A stretch of 24,047 bases of DNA, from positions 1 to 24,047 of the forward strand of contig DASUZB010000110.1 of assembly GCA_036377075.1 (NCBI GenBank), written 5' to 3'. How positions within the stretch are numbered: position 1 is the first letter of the stretch; every line of letters starts with the position of its first letter. The notes below the pieces were generated by a model that saw nothing but the letters and a program-made list of their open reading frames with translations, ran no database searches and had not been told where the DNA came from. Shown piece after piece: positions 7,584 to 14,638 of the stretch. A program made the translations under genes and the position numbers. This stretch comes from DASUZB01 sp036377075. Lineage in GTDB: Bacteria; Actinomycetota; CALGFH01.

Positions 7584-8162
7584 TCAGCCGCAGCTCTCCA
7601 GGACGGTCATGTACCAGCCGACCCGGTCGGCGGGAGCGACCGTGAAGATGGCGGGGCTGCCCTTGCCCGGCTTGTGCATCGCCGCCGGGTAGTCGTGGGA
7701 GAAGGTGCACTGGTAGTCGCCGCGGCCGCTGTTGGCCTTGCAGCCGAGCAGCTGCAGGTTGACCGCGAACGGGCGCATGCTGAGCAGCGCGGCGCGGCCC
7801 TGCGGCGTGGTCACGTGCTTGAGCTCGACCATGTCGATGCGGTTGTACGCCGACGCCAGGTAGCGCATCGCGCCCCCCGGCGTGGCGAAGTGCGGCACCG
7901 CCGGAGCCGGCGGCGGGGCCGGAGCCGGCCCCACCCTGCCGCCGGTGACAAGGTGGACGCCGCCGGTCGGCGGTGACGGCGCGACCGGTTGGCCGCGGCT
8001 GCCGCTGGCGTTCTTCGTGGGCTGCAGCGCGACGGCGCTCGGGGTGTCGGAAGTGGCGGCCTGCACGGGTGCGGGCAGCGGGTCGGCCTGGCTGCCGCAC
8101 CCGGCGAGGATGGCGACGGCGGCGAACAGGAGCACGGCGGGAGCGAAGCGGGTGACGCGCAT
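7584..8162 (-). CDS. Lipoprotein of unknown function
   Basis: 192 aa. The first 22 residues form a lipoprotein signal peptide: MRVTR, a hydrophobic core, and the lipobox LAGC with the lipid-modified Cys at 22. Residues 25-95 are a Pro/Ala/Gly-rich low-complexity spacer, as expected for a tether through the cell wall. Residues 95-192 form a small folded domain beginning FATPGGAMRYLASAYNRID, with Cys in LLGCKAN, DYQCTF and the final LESCG. AMRYLASAYN is a pattern seen in secreted actinobacterial proteins with NTF2/mce-associated-like folds, but I cannot assign a family. ATG 8162 has GAGGGGGAA upstream. A TAAGGAT -10-like element (8193-8199) would give a short leader. It is divergent from the acVLRF1 gene. 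Confidence 0.8.
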   Translation of the reverse strand: MRVTRFAPAVLLFAAVAILAGCGSQADPLPAPVQAATSDTPSAVALQPTKNASGSRGQPVAPSPPTGGVHLVTGGRVGPAPAPPPAPAVPHFATPGGAMRYLASAYNRIDMVELKHVTTPQGRAALLSMRPFAVNLQLLGCKANSGRGDYQCTFSHDYPAAMHKPGKGSPAIFTVAPADRVGWYMTVLESCG

Positions 8163-8333
8163 GAGGTTCCCCCTCGAAGTGGACGCGCTGGCATCCTTAG
8201 CGTCCGCCCTGCTGGTCACGCCCGGCGCGCGGCATGGTCACGTCGGCGACCGGAAGCGTCACGATCCGGCCACCACCGACAGGGAGCCAAGCGCGGCGGT
8301 GGCCGGCGACCAGGACCCTGCGAGGATGGCGCG

Positions 8334-8999
8334 ATGAGCACGACCCGTCCTTCCGCCGGTGGTGGCCGCTGGGTGCGCGTCGCCCCGGAGCGGCTCGAGC
8401 GCTGGCTGGACGGGTTCGCCGGCAGGCACGGGCCGCTGCGCTGGGAGGCCACCGCCGAGCGGTTGACCGTCACCGCGGCGGACGGGGCCGTCGCCGAGCT
8501 CATGGTGCCGTTCCCGCCGCTGGCGGTGCGCGGGCAGGCGCCGTACGGCGGGCTGGTCGAGCATGCCCGCGCCGAGCGGGTGGTCGGGGTGGCGCTGGTG
8601 CGCCTCGGCGGCTTCGCCGTCGGCGTCTTCGACGGGGAGCGGCTACGCGCGAGCAAGTGCGGGTCGCGGCCGGTGCACGGCCGCGCGGCCGCCGGCGGCC
8701 GCTCACAGCGGCGCTTCGCGCGCCGCCGCGAGGGTCAGGCCAGGGTGGCGCTGGCGGCGGCGGCGGACGCCGCCGCCGCGGTGCTGCTGCCCGTGGCCGC
8801 CGAGCTGGCCGCCGTCGTCGGCGGCGGCGACCGGCGCGCGCTGGCAACGGTGCTCGCCGACCGCCGCCTCGCGCCGCTGCGCCCGCTGCTGGCCGCCGAC
8901 GTCCTCGACGTGCCCGAGCCGCGCCGGTCGGTGCTGGAGTCGGCCCCGGCGCGGTTCCGCGCCGTGCGCGTGCGCCTGCCGGCGCACGAGCCCGCCTGA
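8334..8999 (+). CDS. acVLRF1 family peptidyl-tRNA hydrolase (Vms1/ANKZF1-like release factor)
   Basis: 221 aa. The N-terminal part has the family opening GGRWVRVAPERLERWLDGFA, then EL-VPFPPL, and the core VALVRLGGFAVGVFDGERLRASK (85-108). The key loop is GSRPVHGRAAAGGRSQRRFARRR (110-132), with the Gln expected to position catalysis at Q125. The C-terminal helical part includes VGGGDRRALATVLADRRLAPL and LDVPEPRR. The family is a bacterial relative of eukaryotic Vms1/ANKZF1, which release nascent chains from tRNA on obstructed large ribosomal subunits. Family members usually carry Trp before SQ; here it is Arg (residue 123). ATG at 8334 has a GAGGATGG ribosome-binding site. It converges on the flavin monooxygenase gene. 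Confidence 0.88.
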   Translation: MSTTRPSAGGGRWVRVAPERLERWLDGFAGRHGPLRWEATAERLTVTAADGAVAELMVPFPPLAVRGQAPYGGLVEHARAERVVGVALVRLGGFAVGVFDGERLRASKCGSRPVHGRAAAGGRSQRRFARRREGQARVALAAAADAAAAVLLPVAAELAAVVGGGDRRALATVLADRRLAPLRPLLAADVLDVPEPRRSVLESAPARFRAVRVRLPAHEPA

Positions 9000-9018
9000 C
9001 CGGTCGGCAGGTGGCGGA

Positions 9019-9034
9019 CGAGCGGCTCCGCTCG
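9019..9034. terminator. Small hairpin between convergent genes
   Basis: CGAGCGGCTCCGCTCG is a 16-base palindrome that can fold as a 6-bp stem with a 4-base loop. It lies in the 60-base gap between the convergent stops of the acVLRF1 gene and the monooxygenase gene. It is short and lacks a T-run, so it is a weak candidate. Confidence 0.3.
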
Positions 9035-9059
9035 GTCGGCGAGGCGATCACCGCCTTCC

Positions 9060-10199
9060 TCAACGACGGTCGCGGCCCGTAGCGGCGAGCGCGGCGGCCG
9101 ATCCGGTCGCCAGCCTCGGCAGGTGGGCGGCGAGCTGCCTGGCGACGTGCTCGGCGTCGCGCCCGACGCCGCCGATCAGCGAGGAGGTCAGCGCGTACTG
9201 GAACAGCTGTCCCACGAAGTAGAGGCCGGGCTCGGCCTCGACCACCCCGCGCCGCTGCAGCGGCCGGCCGTCGTCGCCGAGGACCGGGAGGTCGATCCAG
9301 CTCAGGTCCTGCCAGAACCCGGTGCACCAGATCACGTTGGCCACCTGGAGGACGCGCCCGTCCTCGAGCAGGGGGGCGCCGTCCCGCGCGCCGGCGACCC
9401 GCGGCACGCGCTCGATCCCGGCGGCGGCGAGGTCCTCCGGCTTGACCCGGATCAGCGGCCCGCCGTGGGACAGGACCCGCGGCCGGAGCTTGCGGCCTGG
9501 CCGTGTCCGCACGCTGAGCACGTGGGTCCCGACGAAGAACAGCAGGGGGCCGAGCAGGCGCCCGCGCCAGCTCTCGATGCGGACGGGGATGTGGCCGACG
9601 TCCCTGCCCGACAGCCAGGTCCGGTGGCCGCGGGCGGCCTCCAGGCCGATGTCGGCCCCGGAGTTGCCGGCGCCGACCACCAGCACGGCGCCCTCGCGCA
9701 GCTGCGACGGGTTGCGGTACCGGCTGGAGTGGAGCTGCACGATGCCGGGGTCGAGCTCGCCGGCGAAGGCCGGGATGCGTGGGCTCCCGTAGGTGCCGGA
9801 GGTGACCACCACGCTGTCGGCCACGAAGCGGCGCTTCCCGGCGCTGACCACGTAGCGGTCGCCCTCCCGGGCGAGCCGGTCGGCGCGGACGCCGCCACGG
9901 ACCGGCAGGCCGAACCGCGCGGCGTACGCCTCGAGGTAGTCGGCCATCTCGTCCCTGGTCGGGAACGACCACCCGGGGGCCGGGAACGGCCAGCCGGGCA
10001 GCCCGTCGTAGCGGGCGGGGGTGAACAGGCGCAGCGAGTCCCAGCGCTTGCGCCAGGAGTCGCCGACGCGCGGGTTCGCGTCCAGGATCACGAAATGCCG
10101 GCCCTGCCTGGCGAGCTGGTAGCCGACCGCGAGGCCCGCCTGGCCGGCACCGACGACCACGACCTCGAAGTCCTCGGTGGTGCCACCGTTGCTGTCCAC
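9060..10199 (-). CDS. Flavin-containing monooxygenase-like FAD/NAD(P)H oxidoreductase (CzcO-like)
   Basis: 379 aa. The FAD-binding Rossmann motif VVVGAGQAGLAVGYQLARQG is near the start, followed by WRKRWDSLRLFTPARYDGLPG, a signature of CzcO/YUCCA-like flavoproteins. An FxG...H...Y segment (FAGELDPGIVQLHSSRYRNP) precedes the second, NAD(P)H-binding Rossmann motif VLVVGAGNSGADIGLEAA, and WCTGF follows near residue 295. These features indicate an NAD(P)H-dependent monooxygenase or a related reductase; the substrate cannot be read. GTG at 10199 was chosen over ATG 10229 because GGAGGAA lies 3 bases upstream. It is probably a separate unit: a 12-bp inverted repeat at 10292-10319 separates it from the upstream TPR gene. 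Confidence 0.88.
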   Translation of the reverse strand: MDSNGGTTEDFEVVVVGAGQAGLAVGYQLARQGRHFVILDANPRVGDSWRKRWDSLRLFTPARYDGLPGWPFPAPGWSFPTRDEMADYLEAYAARFGLPVRGGVRADRLAREGDRYVVSAGKRRFVADSVVVTSGTYGSPRIPAFAGELDPGIVQLHSSRYRNPSQLREGAVLVVGAGNSGADIGLEAARGHRTWLSGRDVGHIPVRIESWRGRLLGPLLFFVGTHVLSVRTRPGRKLRPRVLSHGGPLIRVKPEDLAAAGIERVPRVAGARDGAPLLEDGRVLQVANVIWCTGFWQDLSWIDLPVLGDDGRPLQRRGVVEAEPGLYFVGQLFQYALTSSLIGGVGRDAEHVARQLAAHLPRLATGSAAALAATGRDRR

Positions 10200-10291
10200 G
10201 GTTCCTCCATTCCTCGTCGAACGGTTCATGGATGACCGTAGGTGCCGGGCGGCCGCGGCTCATCGCCGGAACCAGCCAGGTCGCTGGTGGT

Positions 10292-10319
10292 GCGCCGTGG
10301 TCAGAATTGACCACGGCGC
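10292..10319 (-). terminator. 12-bp inverted repeat after the TPR gene (terminator or operator)
   Basis: GCGCCGTGGTCA and TGACCACGGCGC form a perfect 12-bp stem around GAAT. It begins one base beyond the frame-corrected stop of the TPR gene, where a terminator is expected. Its centre, TGGTCAGAATTGACCA, also looks like a dimeric repressor site, and it lies about 95 bases upstream of the monooxygenase start. Confidence 0.65.
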
Positions 10320-10320
10320 C

Positions 10321-11254
10321 TCAGGCGGGCTGCGGCTCGAAGCCGAGCTCGTGCGCCCGGGCGAAGGCCTCCTCGGCGACGGCGAGGTTGCCCCATGCGC
10401 CGGCGGACCTCCCCGGTCTCGTAGAACGCCCTGCCGGCGGCGAGCGGGTTGAAGCTCAGCTCCTCCGAGGCCCGCGTCGCCTCGGCCTCGGCCTCCGACC
10501 ACGCCCCGAGGGCGAGCGCCACCTCGGTGCGGTTGATGCGGCACAGCCCGGGATACGGGGACTCCGGCGAGAGGCCCTCGTACCAGGCCCGCGCCGCCTC
10601 GCTCCACTCGCCGGCCCGCCCGAGGTCGCCGAGCTCGAGGCAGGCGGCCAGGACGTTGCAGTAGACCGCGCCGGTGAAGTACCGGCTCAGCTCCCCGGCG
10701 ACGACCAACGTCATCGCCTCGTCGAGCAGCGCCATGCCGTCCGCGACCCTGCCCGCGGCGACCAGCGCCAGCCCATGGCCGTGGATCCCCACCGCGACCA
10801 GGTCGCGGTCGCCGAAGCGCTGGCCGATCGCGTTGGCCCGCTCGGCGTGCGCCAGCGCCGCGTCCAGCTCGCCGCGCCGGTGCGCCACGAAGCCCTCGCA
10901 CAGGGCCAGGTAGCCGTGCTGCAGGCACTCCGCCCGGCCGCGGAGGTGCCGCTGCGCCCGCATCAGCCAGCCCGCGCCGGCCGCCGCCTCGCCGCGGGTG
11001 AGGCGGTCGAAGCACAGGCGCACCGCGACCAGCGCCGCCGCCGGGTCGTCGCCCGCGTCCGCGTAGGCGGCGTAGGCGCGCTGCCGCACCGTGAAGGACT
11101 CGTCCATGCGGCACAGCCACCAGGCGGCGTCGGCGAGGCCCTCCAGGTCGCGGGGCGCCAGGTCGGCGGGGTCGAGCGCCCGCAGCCGCCGGTACGCCTC
11201 GGCCCAGGACTCCCGCGCGACGGCGTCCCTCGCCTCCGCGATCGGCTCGGCCAC
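10321..11254 (-). pseudogene. TPR protein related to LuxR-type regulators, frameshifted and lacking the HTH domain
   Basis: The frame opens at GTG 11254 (GGGAGGAGG 4 bases upstream) and encodes TPR-like helical repeats: WAEAYRRLRALDPADLAPRD, GWLMRAQRHL, HAERANAIGQRFGDRDLVA, MALLDEAMTLVVAGELS and ARAWYEGLSPESPYPG. This pattern is typical of the N-terminal half of actinobacterial LuxR C-terminal-domain regulators. At 10391-10394 (four C on the plus strand) the sensible frame shifts by one base. Removing one base restores RRMGNLAVAEEAFARAHELG and a stop at 10321, giving 310 aa. Uncorrected, the frame runs through Arg-rich nonsense to 10301. Even corrected, the protein ends without the C-terminal HTH. 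It may be a sequencing error in a short stand-alone TPR protein or a decaying regulator. It is divergent from the phosphotriesterase operon and could once have regulated it. Confidence 0.7.
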
Positions 11255-11423
11255 CCGCCCTCCTCCCGGTTCGAGCGCCACGGGCGGCTCCAGCTTAGGG
11301 CCTGCGGCGGCCGGCCAGGTCCCGCCGGCCCGCCGCCCCGGTCTGGAGCGAGAAGACGGCGCGGTCGCGTTGTACCCTGGCCCGGCCCGGTGACCAGGCG
11401 TGAAGCTCCAGCTCGGAGGCTCC

Positions 11424-12449
11424 ATGGACGATCGACCGCAGGGCACGGTCCAGACCGTGCTCGGTCCGGTCGCGGCGGACCTGCTGGGGCCGACCGACGC
11501 CCACGAGCACCTCTTCCTGGACACGCCGGCGCTGCCCGGCGAGGCGTTCACCGAGCTGGAGCCGATGGTGGCCGAGGCGTCGGCGCTGCGCGCGGCCGGC
11601 GCGCGCGCCGTCGCCGACCTCACCCCGATCGGCTGCGGCCGCGACCCGCGAGCGCTGCGGCTGCTCGCCGAGCGGACCGGGCTGCACGTGATCGCCGCGA
11701 CCGGCTTCCACCGCGACGCCCACTACCCGACCGGGCACTGGGTCCACGCCGAGCCCGAGGACGTCCTCGCCGAGCTGCTGGTCACCGACCTCACCGAGGG
11801 GATGGACGAGCGCGACTGGCAGGGGCCGCTGCCGCGGCGCTCGGCGGCGCGGGCGGGGGTGGTCAAGCTCGGCGCCTCCTACCAGCGGCTGACGCCTTCC
11901 GAGCGGCGCCGGCTCGCCGCCGGCGCCGAGGCCGCGGTGCGGACCGGCGCGCCGGTCGCGGTGCACTGCGAGACGGGCACCTACGCCCACGAGATCCTCG
12001 ACCTGCTGGCCGAGCACGAGCTTCCGGCGCGGCGGGTGGCCCTGGCGCACCTGGACCGCAACCCCGACCCCGGCCTGCACGCCGAGCTCGCCGAGCGCGG
12101 CGCGTTCGTGATGTACGACGGCGCCGGCAAGGTCAAGCACCACCCGGACTCGCTGCTGATCGACCTGGTCGCGTGGATGGCCGAGGCGGGGCACGCCGCC
12201 AGCGTGCTGCTCGGGGGCGACGTCGGCCGCCGCGGCGAGCTGCGCGCCCACGGCGGCGGGCCGGGCCTCGCGCACCTGTTCGCGGTCCTGGTGCCGCGGC
12301 TGCGCAAGGCGCTCGGCGCCGAGCTGGTCGCCCAGGTCACCATCGACAACCCGGCGCGCGCGTTCGCCTTCGACGCCCCGGCCGGCCCGCGCCCGGCCCG
12401 GTCCGAGGCCGCGGCGCGCGGCCCGGACCCGTCGGAGCTCGAGGCGTGA
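11424..12449 (+). CDS. Phosphotriesterase-family metal-dependent hydrolase
   Basis: 341 aa. This is an amidohydrolase-superfamily barrel with all the PTE metal ligands visible: DAHEH (H27, H29), the bridging lysine that is carboxylated in the family in VVKLGASY (K148), AVHCETGTY (H181), LAHLDRNPD (H209) and LGGDVGRR (D266). Members hydrolyse organophosphate triesters or, more often, lactones, including sugar lactones and phosphorylated sugar lactones; no lasR-type quorum genes are nearby. The Pro/Ala-rich C-terminal tail (about 318-341) looks unstructured. ATG 11424 is preferred (GGAGG 5 bases upstream) over an upstream GTG at 11400. It is the first gene of a three-gene operon; the stop overlaps the next start as GTGA. 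A lactonase role in a sugar-oxidation pathway is inferred from its dehydrogenase neighbours. Confidence 0.87.
   Translation: MDDRPQGTVQTVLGPVAADLLGPTDAHEHLFLDTPALPGEAFTELEPMVAEASALRAAGARAVADLTPIGCGRDPRALRLLAERTGLHVIAATGFHRDAHYPTGHWVHAEPEDVLAELLVTDLTEGMDERDWQGPLPRRSAARAGVVKLGASYQRLTPSERRRLAAGAEAAVRTGAPVAVHCETGTYAHEILDLLAEHELPARRVALAHLDRNPDPGLHAELAERGAFVMYDGAGKVKHHPDSLLIDLVAWMAEAGHAASVLLGGDVGRRGELRAHGGGPGLAHLFAVLVPRLRKALGAELVAQVTIDNPARAFAFDAPAGPRPARSEAAARGPDPSELEA
11443..11460. promoter_or_regulatory. 18-base palindrome at the 5' end of the phosphotriesterase gene
   Basis: GCACGGTC-CA-GACCGTGC is a perfect 8-bp inverted repeat with a 2-base centre, beginning 20 bases into the coding region. 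Its size and symmetry fit a dimeric repressor site. In such GC-rich DNA a chance occurrence inside a gene is quite possible. Confidence 0.25.
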
Positions 12450-13753
12450 CCGACGCCTACGACGTGGTGGTGGTCGGCGCCGGCTCGGCGGGCGCGACCG
12501 CGGCGATCGCCGCCGCCCGCGGCGGCGCCCGCACCCTGCTGGTGGAGCGGATGGGCTTCCTCGGCGGCATCTCCACCGCCGTGCTCGACACCTTCTACGC
12601 CTTCTACACGCCGGGGACGGCGCCGCGGCGGGTGGTCGGCGGCATCGCCTGGGAGGTCGCCGGCCGGCTGACCGAGGACGGTGCCGCCTTCGAGCGCCCC
12701 AACACCTACGGGGCGGGGACCGGCATCACCTACGACCCCGAGGTGCTCAAGCGCCTCTGGGAGGCGCTGGCCCTCGACGCCGGGGTGGACGTGCTGCTGC
12801 ACACCTGGGTCACCGGCGTGGAGCTGGACGGCGACCGCCGGGTGCGCGCCCTGACCGTGTTCAACAAGGGCGGTCCCGGCCGGGTCGAGGCCGCCGTGGT
12901 GGTGGACGCGTCCGGCGACGCCGACGTGGCCGCCTGGGCCGGCGTGCCCTTCGACGACCCGGCGGCCAACGGGCAGGTGCAGTCGCTGTCCACCGTCTTC
13001 CGGCTGGCCGGCGTCGACGTCGAGCGGGCCGAGGCGTTCGGCAAGGCGGCCATGTGGGCGCGCATGCGCGAGGCGGGCGAGTCGGGCGCCTACCGGCTGC
13101 CCCGCATCGAGGGGAGCTGGCACCGCACGCCCCAGCCCGGCGTGGTGATGGCGCTGATGACCAGGGTGCCGCGGGTGGACGCGACCGACCCGCGGCAGCT
13201 CACCCGTGCCGAGATCGAGGGCCGCAGGCAGGCGTGGGAGTACGCGCGCTTCCTGCGCGACCAGGTGCCCGGTTTCGAACGGGCCGTGATGGTCTCGACC
13301 AGCCCGGCGATCGGGGTCCGCGAGAGCCGGCGGGTCCACGGCCGCTACCGGCTCGACGCCGACGACGTGCTCGGCGGCCGCCGCTTCGACGACGAGGTCG
13401 CGCTGTGCGGCGCCCCGATCGAGGACCACCACGCCGGCGCCGACACCCGCTGGAGCTACGTCCCGGACGGCGGCGTCTACGGCATCCCCTACCGCTGCCT
13501 GCTGCCCCTTCAGGTCGAGGGCCTGCTGGTGGCCGGGCGCTGCTTCTCCGCCACGCACGACGCGCACGCCAGCGCCCGCTCGATGGGCACCTGCATGAGC
13601 ATGGGCCAGGCCGCCGGCACCGCCGCGGCCCTCGCCGCGGCGGCCGGCGGCGTGCCCGCCGAGGTGCCGGCCGAGCGGTTGCGCGCCCGGCTCGCCCGCG
13701 ACGGGGTGCTGCTGCAGCCGCTGCCGCCGGCCGGGCACGGGGCGGCCCCGTGA
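12446..13753 (+). CDS. FAD-dependent oxidoreductase (FAD_oxidored family)
   Basis: 435 aa. It opens with a dinucleotide-binding motif VVVVGAGSAGATAAIAAARGG (7-27) and ERMGFLGGIST, the start pattern of the FAD_oxidored (PF12831) group. VVVDASGDADVAAWAGVP in the middle and GRCFSATHDAHASARSMGTC followed by MGQAAGTAAALA near the C-terminus complete the FAD-binding fold. Members oxidise hydroxy or amino groups of unknown substrates and often sit in carbohydrate-degradation loci. No signal peptide, so cytoplasmic. The GTG start overlaps the stop of the phosphotriesterase gene by 4 bases, and its own stop overlaps the SDR start by 4 bases, so the three products are likely made together. The substrate is not predictable. 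Confidence 0.88.
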   Translation: MTDAYDVVVVGAGSAGATAAIAAARGGARTLLVERMGFLGGISTAVLDTFYAFYTPGTAPRRVVGGIAWEVAGRLTEDGAAFERPNTYGAGTGITYDPEVLKRLWEALALDAGVDVLLHTWVTGVELDGDRRVRALTVFNKGGPGRVEAAVVVDASGDADVAAWAGVPFDDPAANGQVQSLSTVFRLAGVDVERAEAFGKAAMWARMREAGESGAYRLPRIEGSWHRTPQPGVVMALMTRVPRVDATDPRQLTRAEIEGRRQAWEYARFLRDQVPGFERAVMVSTSPAIGVRESRRVHGRYRLDADDVLGGRRFDDEVALCGAPIEDHHAGADTRWSYVPDGGVYGIPYRCLLPLQVEGLLVAGRCFSATHDAHASARSMGTCMSMGQAAGTAAALAAAAGGVPAEVPAERLRARLARDGVLLQPLPPAGHGAAP

Positions 13754-14493
13754 CCGCCGAGCCGCCCCTGCGCGTCCTGGTCGCCGGCGCCCGCGGCGGC
13801 ATCGGCGGCGCCTGCGTCGAGGCGCTGCGCCGGTCCGGCCACCAGGCCGTGGGCGTCGACCGTGAGGGCGCGGCCGGCGGCGACCACGGCGCGGACGAGG
13901 TGCACGCGGTCGACGTCACCGTGCCCGGCGGGGCGGAGCGGGCGGTCGAGCTCGCCGCGGCGCACCTCGGCGGCCTCGACGGGATCGTGCACGCCGTGGG
14001 GATGAGCGGGCGCCGCCTCGGCGACGGGCCGGTCACCCGCTGCGCCGACGACGCCTGGGCCGAGGTCATGCGCGTCAACCTGGAGTCGGCCTTCCGCCTG
14101 CTGCGCGCCGGCCTTCCCGTGCTGGCCGACGGCGGCTCCTTCGTGACGGTCGGCTCGGTGCTCGGCCAGTCCAGCGACCGCGACTTCCTCACCGCCGCCT
14201 ACGCGGCCAGCAAGGGCGCCCTCGCGAGCCTGACCCGCGTCGCGGCGATGGAGGTCGCCGCTCGGGGCGTGCGCGTCAACCTCGTCGCCGCCGGCCTGGT
14301 CGACACCCCGATGGCCGCCCGCGCCCTGACCGACCCGCGCATCGGCGCCCGCCTGCCCGAGCTGCAGCCCCTCGGCGCCGGCGCCGTCAGCGCCGCCGAG
14401 GTCGCCGCCGCCGTCGCCTGGCTGCTCTCCCCGGCATCGGGCCGCACCACCGGCGCCAGCCTCCCTGTGGACGGCGGCTGGTCGCTCCGCTGA
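13750..14493 (+). CDS. Short-chain dehydrogenase/reductase (SDR)
   Basis: 247 aa, the normal length for classical SDRs. The cofactor loop is GARGGIG (13-19), and the catalytic residues are all present: N110 in RVNLESAF, S136 in TVGSVLG, Y151 and K155 in YAASKG. The C-terminus SGRTTGASLPVDGGWSLR is standard for the family. D37 after the second strand (AVGVDREG) suggests a preference for NAD(H) over NADP(H). It is the last gene of the operon, starting with GTG on the previous stop (GTGA). Likely it oxidises a hydroxyl group in the same pathway as the FAD enzyme and the hydrolase. Hairpins lie 27 bases after the stop. Confidence 0.9.
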   Translation: MTAEPPLRVLVAGARGGIGGACVEALRRSGHQAVGVDREGAAGGDHGADEVHAVDVTVPGGAERAVELAAAHLGGLDGIVHAVGMSGRRLGDGPVTRCADDAWAEVMRVNLESAFRLLRAGLPVLADGGSFVTVGSVLGQSSDRDFLTAAYAASKGALASLTRVAAMEVAARGVRVNLVAAGLVDTPMAARALTDPRIGARLPELQPLGAGAVSAAEVAAAVAWLLSPASGRTTGASLPVDGGWSLR

Positions 14494-14519
14494 CGGTCGA
14501 ATAGGTTGGGCGACCCGGG

Positions 14520-14536
14520 ACCGGCATCCTGCCGGT
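14520..14536 (+). terminator. Hairpin after the phosphotriesterase-FAD-SDR operon
   Basis: ACCGGCA and TGCCGGT form a 7-bp stem with a 3-base loop, 27 bases after the SDR stop. No T-run follows. Its position at the end of a three-gene operon supports a terminator role. Confidence 0.5.
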
Positions 14537-14546
14537 GCTCCGTCGA

Positions 14547-14575
14547 AGGCGGGCGCGTCGCTGAGCGTCCCGCCT
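14547..14575. terminator. Second hairpin in the convergent gap
   Basis: AGGCGGG and CCCGCCT form a 7-bp stem that can extend by CGC/GCG across a one-base bulge. It lies between the SDR operon and the convergent sigma/partner unit and could terminate either. A further 6-bp hairpin (GCTGAC-CAAA-GTCAGC, 14587-14602) follows, closer to the minus-strand stop at 14639. Confidence 0.4.
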
Positions 14576-14638
14576 GGCAGACTGAGGCTGACCAAAGTCA
14601 GCAAGGCGGGAGAGGGCCATGTCCGCGGCGGAAGGTGG

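Noticed and set aside
9011..9082. Short GTG frame VADERLRSVGEAITAFL after the acVLRF1 stop
   Set aside because: It looks protein-like, but is only 23 residues, lacks a ribosome-binding site and overlaps the end of the monooxygenase gene. A frameshifted acVLRF1 tail is possible but unsupported.
10232..12400. Long plus-strand open frame running into the FAD oxidoreductase
   Set aside because: Its first 700 codons are Arg/Pro/Ala-rich nonsense antisense to the TPR gene and out of frame with the phosphotriesterase; only the last part (from 12446) is a real gene.
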